From: CALCHA01 sp035548175
GTDB lineage: Bacteria > Planctomycetota > Phycisphaerae > WQYP01
Length of the DNA: 64,000 nt
Direction: 5' to 3'
NCBI GenBank assembly: GCA_035548175.1
Contig: DASZTO010000079.1
Location: forward strand, 62,001-126,000
A program made the translations under genes and the position numbers. The notes under the pieces are model-generated. The model searched no databases. It saw only the letters and a program-made list of their open reading frames with translations, and was not told the DNA's origin. Shown here one piece after another: positions 26,845 to 36,900 of the stretch (its first letter is position 1; each line of letters starts with the position of its first letter).

Positions 26845-28479
26845 ATGCCTGATGGACCTGACAACCTCGACGAACGTATCGCGGCCTATCTAGACGGCAA
26901 GCTGTCTCCCGCGGAGGCCGCCCGGCTGGAGGTCTATCTGGCCAATACGGATCCCGCGCTGGCGACGCGTGTGCTGGGGATGGCGGCGGATCGGCATGCG
27001 GTGCGGTCGCTGCCCAGGACCCGCGCGCCGGAGGATCTGGCGGCGCGCGTGATGGAGCAGGTGGAGCGGACCGCGCTGCTGAGCGGCCAGGATGCGTTCG
27101 AGGAGCCGCCGCGGCGGAGGTGGCGCGCCGGCTGGGCGCTGGCCGCGGCCTTGGCGCTGGTGATCGGGGGGATCGGCTTTGTCATCAAGGAATCCGTGGA
27201 CGCGCGCAAGGAAAGCGCCCGCTGGGCAAACGCCGGAGCGCCTGGCGCGGGAGGCGCCGGTCCGCTTGCCCAGGCCGGCGCGGCGTCCACGCCCGGCGCC
27301 GACACGCTTGAATCCGCGGCGCAACATGTGGACTCACTGGCGGCGGCGAGTAAGACCGGGCCCGCGTCGTCCAGCGGGTTCGCGCCGATGATCGCCACTG
27401 CGCCACCGGGCGCCGCAGGAGTCGTTCCCGGCGGCGCCGCTGCGACCCAATTTGCCGCCGCCAGGCCTTCCGTCCTGCCGGCCGAACCCCGTGCGGCGCC
27501 AGCGGCGTCCGGTCCGCCCGCGTTCAAACCCGTAGCGTCGGCCGTCGAAGGGCTGGCGGAGCTCAATCCGGCCGCCCGGCCTGGTGAGCCGCTGGTGCTC
27601 ACGCTCGCCGCGCAGGATCCGAGCGATTTTGAACGCCTGCGCAGCCAGCTCGATCAGTGGAAGGCCGCCGCATCGGGCGTCGCAGTCGCGCCGTCGATGG
27701 CTTCGTCGATGAAAGCTCCGCTCGCCCAGCAGCAGGACCTGGCCGGCAATAACCGCGGTTCCGCCGCCCAGGCCAACGACACCCGCACGCAGCCCCCGAC
27801 CGATCTTGCGACGACCAATGGCCAGGGAGTGGGCGACGAGGTGAACAAGAAGATCGAGGACAAGCAGCCGGCGGCGCGGAAGGAACTTGATGGTGCGTCC
27901 AGCTACCGGCTCGCGCTGCGGCCGGAACAAATCGTGGACCTGGCGCAGCAGTTCCACATCACGAGCCTCGCGCAGGGGGATCGTCGCCTTTCTGTCGATA
28001 CGGGCGCTGTGCAGCGGCAAGCGCCGGCAATGGCGGAGGGTCCGGCCGTGATCGGCGCGCTCGGCGGACGCGATTTCGTGGCGCCCGCTCCGCAAGCGGC
28101 AGCCGCGACGCAGAACGGGGGGGGCGGGGGCGGGGGCGCCGGGAGCTTCGGCTCTGGCGCCGCGCGCGGGGGTACCGGGGGTTTTGGCGGCGCTGGAGGC
28201 CGGCGCGGAGCGAGCAGTCTCGGCGGCGGCGGTTTTGGCGGCGGAGGATTTGGCGGCGGAGGATTTGACGCCGCCGGCCGTCCTGCGGCGCCGCCTGTCG
28301 ATCTCAATCACGCCGCCGCCGCCAGCCCCGACATCTCCCGCGCCGCGCCGGGTCCGGCGGATAATTTCTCCAACAGCATCGCGGCCAACAACGCTCCCGC
28401 CGGCGCGCCGGAGCCAACCGTCGACTGCATCATCAGAATCGTCCCTCCGCCCGCCACGGCTCCCGCCACCAACCCCTGA
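26845..28479 (+). CDS. Anti-sigma-factor-like membrane protein with Gly-rich tail
   Basis: A 544-residue protein from an ATG at 26845; a TTG nine codons upstream is possible. Residues 1-60 have the helical layout of anti-sigma domains (DERIAAYLDGKLSPAEAARL), but the HxxxCxxC zinc motif is missing. A single transmembrane helix lies near 97-117, so the rest is periplasmic. That part is Ala/Pro-rich, then contains an ELNPAARPGEPLVLTLAAQD segment and, near 420-480, a Gly/Phe-rich tract with repeats of GGGGF, like those in the gene at the left edge. The location right after an ECF sigma gene supports an anti-sigma role. The sensing function of the long periplasmic part is unknown. Confidence 0.75.
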   Translation: MPDGPDNLDERIAAYLDGKLSPAEAARLEVYLANTDPALATRVLGMAADRHAVRSLPRTRAPEDLAARVMEQVERTALLSGQDAFEEPPRRRWRAGWALAAALALVIGGIGFVIKESVDARKESARWANAGAPGAGGAGPLAQAGAASTPGADTLESAAQHVDSLAAASKTGPASSSGFAPMIATAPPGAAGVVPGGAAATQFAAARPSVLPAEPRAAPAASGPPAFKPVASAVEGLAELNPAARPGEPLVLTLAAQDPSDFERLRSQLDQWKAAASGVAVAPSMASSMKAPLAQQQDLAGNNRGSAAQANDTRTQPPTDLATTNGQGVGDEVNKKIEDKQPAARKELDGASSYRLALRPEQIVDLAQQFHITSLAQGDRRLSVDTGAVQRQAPAMAEGPAVIGALGGRDFVAPAPQAAAATQNGGGGGGGAGSFGSGAARGGTGGFGGAGGRRGASSLGGGGFGGGGFGGGGFDAAGRPAAPPVDLNHAAAASPDISRAAPGPADNFSNSIAANNAPAGAPEPTVDCIIRIVPPPATAPATNP

Positions 28480-28517
28480 CCTTCGCCGTCCGCCGCGTCG
28501 CACCCACGGCCGGCGCG

Positions 28518-30248
28518 TCAGATTCCCTCGCCGCCGATCGCCTCTTCCGCCGCCCCCACGCCCAGCGCCCGCAGCTTCGCCACGGCGGCCTCCACGTCGT
28601 TTCCTTCCACCATCACCAGCCGCAGCCCCAGCAGCTCCGCCAGCGCATCTTCCGGCACGTCATCGCTTCCCACCACCACGATGACGCCCTGCTCCGCGAT
28701 CGCGCGCACCACGCCCCCGAGCGCCGGCACCGTCGCCGCGCTTCCCCACGCCCCCAGGTCCAGACGCACCACCGTGCGCGCTTCATCAAACAGCGCGCGC
28801 TCGACCGCATCCGCGACGCTTCGGCCCGCCCACACCACCGCCCCGCGCTGCCCCAGACGCACCTCCTTCTCCTCTTCGCTCACCCGCCCGCGCGTCTCGG
28901 CGTCCCGCGCCCGGCCGATGATCATCCCCGCGCCCACGGTGGTGTTGGTCAGGCGGTCGATCACGATGAACGCCCCGGTCCCGTGATTCACCGTATAAGG
29001 ATCGAAGACCAGGGGCGCCGAGAGCGCCAGCACCACGCGCCCGACCTCGTTGAGCCCCAGGCCGCCGGGCGCTTCGGCGCCATCGCTCTCCGTCGCCGGC
29101 CGATGCTCCAGCGTGTTCACGTCCACCCGGTAAGCCACCTCGCTGATCGCCCCGGTCAGCAGGCGCGTCGTCTGCTTGAACCAGTAACTCTTGCCCGGCG
29201 AGAGCGGCTGCTCGTGCATCCACACCACCATCGCGTCGAGCCGATTCGCTACTTCCGGCTTCGGGCGTCCCGGCTCGTTTTCCGCGTGCACCAGCAAGTC
29301 GCCCCGGGAAATATCGATTTCATCCTCAAGCGTCACCGTCACCGCCATCGGTGCGTACGCCTCCCCCAGCTGGCCGTCATAGGTCACGATCGACTTCACG
29401 CGGCTGGTCGTTCCCGACGGCAGGGCCTTGACCCGATCCCCTTTGCGCACCACCCCCGACGCGATCGTCCCCGCAAAACCCCGGAAATTCAGGTTCGGAC
29501 GCAGCACCAACTGCACCGGCAGACGCAGGTCGGTGAGGTTTCGGTCGCCGGCTATCGGCACGGTCTCGAGATGCTCAAGCAGCGTCGGACCGGCGTACCA
29601 GCTCATCGCCGCGGAGGGCTCGACGACGTTGTCCCCCTTGAGGGCGCTCAGCGGAATGAACTGGATATCGCCGAAGCCAAGCTTTGCAGCGAAGGCGCGG
29701 TAATCCCGGCAAATCTCGTCGTATCGCGCCTGCGAATAGCCCGCCAGGTCCATCTTGTTGACCGCAATCACCAGGTGCCTGATCCCCAGCAGCGAGCAGA
29801 TGAACGAATGCCGCTTCGTCTGCACCATCACGCCGTGGCGCGCGTCGATCAGGATGATCGCGAGCTGACAGGTGCTCGCGCCCGTGGCCATGTTGCGCGT
29901 GTACTGCTCGTGGCCGGGGGTATCGGCGATGATAAACTTCCGCTTGTCCGTCGAAAAATAGCGATAGGCGACATCGATGGTGATGCCCTGTTCACGCTCG
30001 GCGCGCAGGCCGTCGGTAAGCAGCGCCAAATCAATCTCGCCGGCCCCGGTGGTCCCGTGCTTCACGGAATCCTTCTTCACGGCGGCGAGCTGATCCTCAT
30101 AGATGCCCTTGGTATCGTGCAGCAGACGGCCGATGAGGGTGGACTTGCCATCATCCACCGACCCGCAGGTCAGGAACCGCAGAAGCTCCTTGCGCTGGTG
30201 GCGGTCCAGGTAGGAGTGAATATCTTCGTTCAATAAAGCGTCAGACAT
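28518..30248 (-). CDS. cysN: Sulfate adenylyltransferase GTPase subunit with decayed CysC domain
   Basis: A 576-residue EF-Tu-like GTPase that couples GTP hydrolysis to APS formation by CysD. The P-loop GSVDDGKS is at 29-36; the G3 DTPGHEQY, the G4 NKMD and the beta-barrel domains follow. From about residue 455 the protein continues as in CysN-CysC fusions (SEEEKEVRLGQRGAVVW), but the APS-kinase P-loop is deleted: GAVVW runs straight into AGRSVADAVERALFDEARTV. Later segments (EQGVIVVVG, LRLVMVEGNDV) still follow the CysC order. The kinase activity must be lost. The start ATG overlaps by eight bases the end of the RAYT gene inserted between cysD and cysN. Confidence 0.93.
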   Translation of the reverse strand: MSDALLNEDIHSYLDRHQRKELLRFLTCGSVDDGKSTLIGRLLHDTKGIYEDQLAAVKKDSVKHGTTGAGEIDLALLTDGLRAEREQGITIDVAYRYFSTDKRKFIIADTPGHEQYTRNMATGASTCQLAIILIDARHGVMVQTKRHSFICSLLGIRHLVIAVNKMDLAGYSQARYDEICRDYRAFAAKLGFGDIQFIPLSALKGDNVVEPSAAMSWYAGPTLLEHLETVPIAGDRNLTDLRLPVQLVLRPNLNFRGFAGTIASGVVRKGDRVKALPSGTTSRVKSIVTYDGQLGEAYAPMAVTVTLEDEIDISRGDLLVHAENEPGRPKPEVANRLDAMVVWMHEQPLSPGKSYWFKQTTRLLTGAISEVAYRVDVNTLEHRPATESDGAEAPGGLGLNEVGRVVLALSAPLVFDPYTVNHGTGAFIVIDRLTNTTVGAGMIIGRARDAETRGRVSEEEKEVRLGQRGAVVWAGRSVADAVERALFDEARTVVRLDLGAWGSAATVPALGGVVRAIAEQGVIVVVGSDDVPEDALAELLGLRLVMVEGNDVEAAVAKLRALGVGAAEEAIGGEGI

Positions 30249-30879
30249 ATCGAACACTCAGTTTAGCCCCGGCCTTTGGGCCGGGGAGTTTTCCATCTTG
30301 CGCAAACCACCAGCGCTGTGGCCGCAATCCATCTTTAACAGGATTTGTCTGCACGTACTGCACCGCGCGCCGGATATCGGCATCAGAATTTAGATAGACC
30401 TGCCAGAACGATTCGCTCCATGGCGATGGCCGCCGTCCACGGCGATCTCGAAAATGCTGCAAGGGATGAAGCTGCTCATTGGTTAAAAAAGTCGTCGCGC
30501 GAGCCTTGAAATGATTTCCGATCTTTTCAATCTGTCGTTCCGGATGCCGCCTTACCACCATGTGCACGTGTTCCGGAAGGATCGAACACGCCGAAACCAC
30601 GTAGCCGCCACCATCACATGCGTCTGCGAAGCCGCGCCGGATCGCCCGTGCCTGCTCGCCATCAAAATGCACGGGTGGGTACAACAGCGCGCGCTTTGCC
30701 GCTTGGCGCAAGTCGCGATCATGTGACTTCGCCGCTACCGAACAGCGCGACCTCGTCATGGTCGCCTCACCGTAACAGGCCAGTTCCCACGACCATACGA
30801 AATCGGACCAGGAGCCGCGCGGATCATTTGGCAACCAGAATCCGTACGCAGTAAAGATGATGTGGTAAGCAAGAACCAT
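30241..30879 (-). CDS. REP-associated tyrosine transposase (RAYT, Y1_Tnp)
   Basis: A 212-residue HUH-type transposase from an ATG at 30879. It starts VLAYHIIFTAYGFWLPNDPRG, typical of RAYT proteins. The HUH metal site is EHVHMVV, and the C-terminal part has the FWQVYLNSDADIRRAVQYV helix followed by QTNPVKDGL, which matches the family's YVxxNPV motif. Its last residues (GKLPGPKAGAKL) are encoded by a REP palindrome, and its stop codon overlaps the start of cysN. RAYTs are single-copy and mobilise short REP palindromes. The gene is co-oriented with cysD and cysN and must be carried in their transcript. Confidence 0.88.
   Translation of the reverse strand: MVLAYHIIFTAYGFWLPNDPRGSWSDFVWSWELACYGEATMTRSRCSVAAKSHDRDLRQAAKRALLYPPVHFDGEQARAIRRGFADACDGGGYVVSACSILPEHVHMVVRRHPERQIEKIGNHFKARATTFLTNEQLHPLQHFRDRRGRRPSPWSESFWQVYLNSDADIRRAVQYVQTNPVKDGLRPQRWWFAQDGKLPGPKAGAKLSVRYV
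30261..30286. repeat. REP palindrome, left copy
   Basis: A 26-base unit with GTTTAG followed by the stem-loop CCCCGGCC-TTT-GGGCCGGGG. It is the exact reverse complement of 30895-30920. It lies within the 3' end of the RAYT coding region, 13 bases upstream of the cysN start in the direction of transcription. Confidence 0.92.
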
Positions 30880-30894
30880 GGACGACAATGAATG

Positions 30895-30920
30895 CCCCGG
30901 CCCAAAGGCCGGGGCTAAAC
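30895..30920. repeat. REP palindrome, right copy
   Basis: Exact inverted copy of 30261-30286, located between the cysD stop codon (three bases away) and the RAYT start. Confidence 0.92.
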
Positions 30921-30923
30921 ACC

Positions 30924-31964
30924 TCAGAAATACCCTTCCTTCTTCTTCTGCTCCATGCTGCCGGCTTCGTCGTAATCGATCACCCGGCCCTGGCGCTCGC
31001 TCTGGCGTGCGAGGATCATTTCTTCGATGATCTCCGGCAGCGTCGTCGCGCCGCTCTCCACCGCGCCGGTCAGGGGATAGCATCCCAGCGTCCGAAACCG
31101 CACCAGTTTCTCGACGGGTTTCTCCCCCGGATGCAGCCGCATCCGCTCGTCGTCCACCATGATCAATACGCCGTTGCGCTCGACCACCGGGCGTTTCGCC
31201 GCGAAATACAGCGGCACAATCGGAATGTTTTCCAGATAGATATATTGCCACACATCCAGTTCCGTCCAGTTGGACAGCGGGAACACCCGGATGCTTTCCC
31301 CCGGATTCACCTTGCCGTTGTATAGATTCCACAATTCCGGGCGCTGGTTCTTGGGATCCCACCGATGATGCTTGTCGCGGAAACTATACACGCGCTCTTT
31401 GGCGCGGCTCTTTTCCTCGTCGCGACGGGCGCCGCCGAAGGCGGCATCGTAGCCGCCCTTATCCAGCGCCTGCCGCAATGCCGCGGTCTTCATGATGTCG
31501 GTGTAATTTTTGCTGCCATGGTCGAAGGGATTGATGCCCTCGCGCACGGCTTCCTGGTTGGTGTGCACCAGCAGGTTCAGGCCGTTCTCCCGGCAGAATG
31601 CGTCGCGGAACCGGATCATCTCCTTGAATTTCCACGTCGTGTCGATGTGCAGCAGCGGAAAGGGGATGCGGGCCGGATAAAACGCCTTCTGCGCCAGCCG
31701 CACCATCACCGAGGAGTCTTTGCCGATCGAATACAGCATCACCGGATTGGAAAACTCCGCGGCCACCTCGCGGATGATATGGATTGCCTCGGCCTCCAAC
31801 TGCTTCAGATGCGTCAGCGACGCCGGCTTCCCCTCCCGCTCGCCTCCGCCCCCGCCGCCTCCGCCCCCCCCCGCGCCCGCTCCAGGCCCGGAGCCCTTTC
31901 CGCCGGGGTTACTCGGGGTGCTGGTGTTGACCGAAGAGGCCACGGCTGAAGGAGCAACGGACAT
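30924..31964 (-). CDS. cysD: Sulfate adenylyltransferase subunit 2
   Basis: A 346-residue catalytic subunit that, with CysN, makes APS from sulfate and ATP in assimilation. The start at 31964 is chosen because the sequence upstream is unlike the family; in-frame codons continue to 32105. After an N-terminal extension with a run of ten glycines (residues about 30-40), the family begins at LTHLKQLEAEAIHIIREVAA. The PP-loop is YSIGKDSSVMVRLA. The conserved AFGGARRDEEKSRAKER, QRPELWNLYN and FPLSNWTELDVWQYI segments follow. All expected motifs are intact. The RAYT unit lies between this gene and cysN. Confidence 0.95.
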   Translation of the reverse strand: MSVAPSAVASSVNTSTPSNPGGKGSGPGAGAGGGGGGGGGGEREGKPASLTHLKQLEAEAIHIIREVAAEFSNPVMLYSIGKDSSVMVRLAQKAFYPARIPFPLLHIDTTWKFKEMIRFRDAFCRENGLNLLVHTNQEAVREGINPFDHGSKNYTDIMKTAALRQALDKGGYDAAFGGARRDEEKSRAKERVYSFRDKHHRWDPKNQRPELWNLYNGKVNPGESIRVFPLSNWTELDVWQYIYLENIPIVPLYFAAKRPVVERNGVLIMVDDERMRLHPGEKPVEKLVRFRTLGCYPLTGAVESGATTLPEIIEEMILARQSERQGRVIDYDEAGSMEQKKKEGYF

Positions 31965-32153
31965 ATGCGACTTAATTCCTGCATTAACGGTAGGAAAGCT
32001 AGCCAGCATAGGCACTCGCCGGGCTCGTTTCAACCCTGCTGGTTCCTGCGGTGACCCTGCTCGGCCGTAGCGCCCGCCGCTGGCCAATCGACCCCAGCAG
32101 CGCAATAATCAGGCGCTCGTCATCGCCGGCTGTCCCTCTTCCAGGAGCCCTTC

Positions 32154-33656
32154 ATGCCTCGCCGCCTTTCAGCCCTCACGCTTGCCGCCCTCCTGGCCGC
32201 CACCGCATCCTGTATGGAGCATCACGCCACCATTTACTGGACCGGTCCCGCCGAAGGACCCGGGCCCTACGCCCCCGCCTCGTCTGACGCCGCGCTCGTC
32301 CCCGCGCCCCCGCCCGTTCCCGCGCCGGCAGCCCCCTCCATGACCGCGCCGCCCATGCGCACGATTCCTCAATATGTCCCGCCGCCCTCTCGCGCCGCCG
32401 CGGCCACTCCGCCTTCGCCGCCGGAAGCGGAAGTCCCCACCATCACCATCAACCCGCCGCCGCCCTCGACGCCCGCCATGCCCCCGGCCCCCAGCGCCGC
32501 CGCCCCGTCCACCCACGCTGTTCCCAGCCCGGCCCCGATCACTTCGGCCCCGCCCGCCGCCACGCCTTCCCATCCCTCTCTCGCTCGCGCCGTCGAGCCC
32601 CCCCCCACCCCCCCCGCTCCCCCCACCCCCCCCGCTCCACCTCCCGCTCCACCTCCCGCCGCGCCCGTCACGCGCGCCGCCTCGCCGGCCGCTGCTGCTC
32701 CCACCGAACCTCCGCCCTCCGCGCCGGCCCCCGTGGCCTCGCCGCCTGCGCCCGCGCCCGTCGCCTCGCCCCCGCCGGCGCAACCTCCCGCGCCGCGGGT
32801 CGTCCAGGCGACGCCCCCCTCCGCCAGCGCCGATCTGCCGCCCGGAACCATCCGCATCCTGCCGCCCGCGCCGGCCGCCCTGCCCACGCCGGTCGCTTCC
32901 GCCGCCCCCTCTGTCGGTGCGCCTCCGGGCCTGATCTCGCCGCCCGCCGCCTCCGCCTCCGCAGACGGCCTGCGCGTCGAACCCGCCGATCAGCCGGTCC
33001 TCAAAGTCACGCGCTCCGGCGCCCCGGACACCGGCTTCATGCGCATGCACGAGCAGTACGTCCAGAAAGCCAAGGCCGGCGGCATTGACCTCTACATGCT
33101 CGGCGATTCCATCATCGACTTCTGGCAGCACCGCCACGGTTCCGACTGGGACAAGCACTTCGCCAACGACCACGCCGGCGACTTTGGCATCTCCGGCGAC
33201 CGCACCGAGCATGTCCTCTGGCGCATCGACAACGGCGAACTCGACGGACTTCATCCCAAGGCCATCGTCCTGCTCATCGGCACCAACAACCTCGCCAGCA
33301 ACGCCGTCTTCGCCGCCGACTCCGTCGATGAGACGTACGCCGGCATCAAAGCCATCCTCGACGACCTCCGCCGCCGCAGCCCCGATTCCCACATCCTCCT
33401 GATGGCCGTCTTCCCGCGCGAAGACAAACCCCTCGATGGCGAAATCGATCAGCTCAACAAAAAACTCCCCGCCCTCGCCGACGGCGAGCACATCCGCTTT
33501 CTCAACATCAACGACCAGCTCACCGACTCGACCGGAAAACTCCTCCCCGGCGTGATGCTCCGCGACCGTCTCCACCCCGACGATAAAGGCTACGACATCT
33601 GGGCAAAAGCGATGCAGCCCCTCCTCGCCCAGTGGCTCGGGGCGGGCGGTCATTGA
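32154..33656 (+). CDS. SGNH/GDSL hydrolase lipoprotein with Pro-rich linker
   Basis: A 500-residue predicted lipoprotein with an AGGAG ribosome site. The lipobox ATASC places the acylated Cys at residue 20. Residues about 35-275 are a very long Pro/Ala-rich linker with no fold. The C-terminal domain is an SGNH esterase of the PAF-acetylhydrolase-like group: LYMLGDSIIDFW (Ser near 318), GISGDRTEHVLWRI, LLIGTNNL (block III Asn) and DRLHPDDKGY (Asp/His). It likely removes acyl groups from a carbohydrate or lipid at the cell surface. The linker probably lets the enzyme span the periplasm or reach out from the outer membrane. Confidence 0.9.
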   Translation: MPRRLSALTLAALLAATASCMEHHATIYWTGPAEGPGPYAPASSDAALVPAPPPVPAPAAPSMTAPPMRTIPQYVPPPSRAAAATPPSPPEAEVPTITINPPPPSTPAMPPAPSAAAPSTHAVPSPAPITSAPPAATPSHPSLARAVEPPPTPPAPPTPPAPPPAPPPAAPVTRAASPAAAAPTEPPPSAPAPVASPPAPAPVASPPPAQPPAPRVVQATPPSASADLPPGTIRILPPAPAALPTPVASAAPSVGAPPGLISPPAASASADGLRVEPADQPVLKVTRSGAPDTGFMRMHEQYVQKAKAGGIDLYMLGDSIIDFWQHRHGSDWDKHFANDHAGDFGISGDRTEHVLWRIDNGELDGLHPKAIVLLIGTNNLASNAVFAADSVDETYAGIKAILDDLRRRSPDSHILLMAVFPREDKPLDGEIDQLNKKLPALADGEHIRFLNINDQLTDSTGKLLPGVMLRDRLHPDDKGYDIWAKAMQPLLAQWLGAGGH

Positions 33657-33700
33657 ACGGCTGTGGGATGTGAGGTAGGGGTCTGGATGCGGGGGGAAAG

Positions 33701-33771
33701 CTGGGGGATCAGGATTCGAACCTGAACAAGCAGAACCAAAATCTGCTGTGCTACCGTTACACCATCCCCCA
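33701..33771 (-). tRNA. tRNA-Gln (TTG)
   Basis: Read on the minus strand, a seven-base acceptor stem (TGGGGGA/TCCCCCA, discriminator G), a D-arm with GGTGTAACGGTAGC, an anticodon arm GCAGA-TTTTGGT-TCTGC with anticodon TTG, and a T-arm with GGTTCGAATCC. CCA is not encoded. Confidence 0.95.
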
Positions 33772-33931
33772 GGATGGCTCAAGAACAGCACTTTACCGCG
33801 TGGCGGCCCGGCGGGTCAAACGGGCCTGTTGGTGGTTTCGCAGCATGAGCGCTGGGCAAAAAGCGGAGCGCCCGGGGCTGTGGGGTGCCGCGGGCGCTGC
33901 GTGTGGGGGAATGAACTCGTTTGCGGATGGG

Positions 33932-36900
33932 TTACGAGCAGCCGAGGCTCGCCCCGCAATTCAGGCATTTGTAGCAGGAGCCGTTGCGGACGGTGATGCT
34001 GCCGCAGGTGCAGGTGGGGGCATCACCCATGAGGGTGCCCATGGCGATGTTGAGGGTGGCGGTCATCATTTCGGGCCCGGCGGCGTGGCCGTGGCCATTG
34101 CCATTCCCCTTGGGCCGCTCCGTGGCCGCCAGCGCATCGCGGACGATCTGCCGGCCGCCCGTCGGCAATGCGGGCGCTTCCACGGGCGCCTCGCCAAGAT
34201 CCCCCGCCGTCGCAGGTTCCACCGAATTCATCTGGCTCTCGCGCTTCGGTGCGTTCGCCGCCCGATATCCCGGCACAAACTGCATCCCCAGCCACCGCAC
34301 GATGTAATCCACAAAGCTCTTGGCAAACGGAATGTCCGGATTCATCGTCATCCCGCCGGGCTCGAAACGCATGTGCTCGAACTTCCGCACGATCGCATCC
34401 ACCGGCACGCCATACTGCAAGTTCAATGAAATCAGCGTCGCGATCGTGTCCATCAGCCCGCCGATCGTAGAGCCTTGCTTGGCCATCGTGATGAACACCT
34501 CGCCGGGCGTGTTGTCTTCGAACAGCCCGACGGTGATGTAGCCCTCATGACCGGCGATGTCGAATTTGTGCGTGATCGACGCACGCGTGTCCGGCAGACG
34601 CCGCCGCAACGGCCGCTCGACAACTTTCACCACCACCTTCTCGACCGGCTCGCTGATTTTCACCGGCTCGGCCAGATCCGTTTTGCATTCCATCGCCAGG
34701 CTCGGATCGCCGCAGGTCTTGCAGCCCCCCCCCCCGACCGCATTCTCCTGCTTGAGGGCATCCACATCCTGATCGTCCGACGCATCATCATCCGACACCG
34801 AATTCAGCGGCTGGCTCAGCTTCGACCCGTCGCGGTACAACGCCACCGCCTTGAGCGACAGCTTCCAGGATTCCAGGTACGCCTCCTCGATGTCGCCCAC
34901 CGACACTTCGTTGGGCATGTTGATCGTCTTGGAGATGGCACCGCTGATGAACGGCTGCGCCGCCGCCATCATCTTGATGTGGCCGGAATGGTGGATGAAC
35001 CGCTGTCCCTTGCGACCGCATTTGTTGGCGCAATCGAACACCGCGTAGTGTTCTTGCTTGAGGTGCGGCGATCCTTCGATTGTCTGGCTGCCGCAGATGA
35101 TTTCGTTGGCCTCGCGGATTTGCCGCTTGGAGAAACCGAGCGCTCGCAGCAGGTTGAATCCCGGCTTTTGCCACTGGTCCCTGGCAAAACCGAGCCGCTG
35201 CATCGCGTCCTCCCCGAGAGACCAGGGCGAAAAGGCGAAGGCCAGCTCAAAAACAGAAGGCAGGCAAGCTTCTATTTTCGCCAGTTCTTCATCCGTGAAG
35301 CCCTTCGCCTTTAACACCTCCTGATTGATGTGGGGCGCGCCCTTCAACGTGAGCGTCCCCAGGACGTACGTGAGAATATCCTTGATCTGCGCATCGGTAT
35401 AGCCCAGCGTCGCGAGCGCCGGTTCCAGCGAGCCGTTGGCGATTTTGAAGTATCCGCCGCCGGCGAGTTTTTTGAATTTCACCAACGCAAAATCCGGTTC
35501 GACGCCGGTGGTGTCGCAATCCATCAGCAGGCCTATAGTGCCCGTCGGCGCGATGCACGTTGTCTGGGCGTTGCGGTAGCCATATTGCTCGCCCAGCGCC
35601 AGCGCCCGGTCCCAGCACTCCCGCGCCGCATGCAGCAGCGACACCGTGTTCGGATGCTTCCCGTTGAACCGCGAGGCGTCGATCCCCATCGGCCGCACCG
35701 TAAGCGCCTCATATTCCGCCGGGTTGTCATACGCGGCCGCCCGGTGATTCCGCATCACCCGCAGCATGTCCTCGCGATTGTTCTCAAAGCCCGGGAACGC
35801 CCCGAGTTCCCTGGCCATCTCCGCGCTGGTGGCGTAAGACTCGCCCGTCATGATCGCGCTCACCGCCCCGCAAATCGCCCGGCCGGTGTCCGAATCGTAC
35901 GGAATCCCCGACACCATCAGCATCGTGCCGACGTTCGCATACCCCAGGCCCAGCGTGCGGTATTCATACGACAGCCGGGCAATCTCGCGCGACGGATAGG
36001 CCGCCATCAGCACCGAGATTTCCAGCACGATCGTCCACAGCCGGCACGCATGCTTAAACCCCTCAAAATCAAATTGCCGCGTGCGCTCGTTAAACAGCTT
36101 CATCAGATTGATCGACGCCAGGTTGCACGCCGTATTATCGAGGAACATGTACTCCGAGCAGTTGTGCACGACGATGCCGTTGGCGACGAAGTGATGAGAG
36201 ACCGGCTCGGTCAGGTCGTAGACGTCCTCGGCGCCCAGGTGTGTGAGAGAAGCGACACGATCGGTAAAGGATTCGGAATATGCCCCCACTGTACGATTCA
36301 ATTCGGCAAGCCGCGTGGCCTTCGCCGTACCAGTGATGAAGCCGATTTCCCGCTCGAAGAGCACTCGCGATCCGCGCGAGATACGCAATGAATGCATCTG
36401 TCGCACAGGATACAACCGGGTGCCGCCTTTCCCGTCGGGCAGCAACGCCGTGGCGTTGCCAATGGCTCGCCGGTTTTCGTAGATCTTCGCCTTGATCCCG
36501 AAACCCAGCAGCAACATCTGCACCTGCCGCACCAACTTCAGGCTCGTGGAATCAAGGGCGACGTATTGCGATTTCTCACCATAATTGGCGACGGTCCCAT
36601 CCGTGGTGAACACACCCCGCAGCACCGCCGCAATGCTGCGTTGATCCAAACGAAAGACGTCATCGGTGAAAGCCTTGTTGTCCGAGCCGCAATCGAGCGT
36701 GGCGAAGGCACGGAAACGATCCACGAGTGCCCGGACCGATGTGCCCACGCGGAGCCCCGTGGGCGTCGTGACCACCTCCGTTTCACGCACGCCCCGCCCG
36801 TCACCGTCGCTCAGCCAACGCTTGCATTCGTTGATGTTCGCCTGGAGGTGTCCAGCAAGGTTCGCTTCATTCTCACCCAGGGTGATAAACAGCATCTCCT

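Larger units (their letters stand above)
30261..30920 (-). mobile_element. REP-RAYT-REP unit between cysD and cysN
   Basis: Two perfect inverted REP palindromes bound a complete RAYT gene. The unit fits exactly in the gap between two genes that normally abut, three bases after the cysD stop and 13 bases before the cysN start, without breaking either. It is likely a REPIN-type unit tolerated in, or adapted to, the operon. Confidence 0.8.

Noticed and set aside
30880..31362. N-terminal extension of the RAYT protein
   Set aside because: The frame stays open through the REP and into cysD antiphase, but the text is Arg/Gly-rich and unlike any transposase. The family begins at the ATG at 30879.
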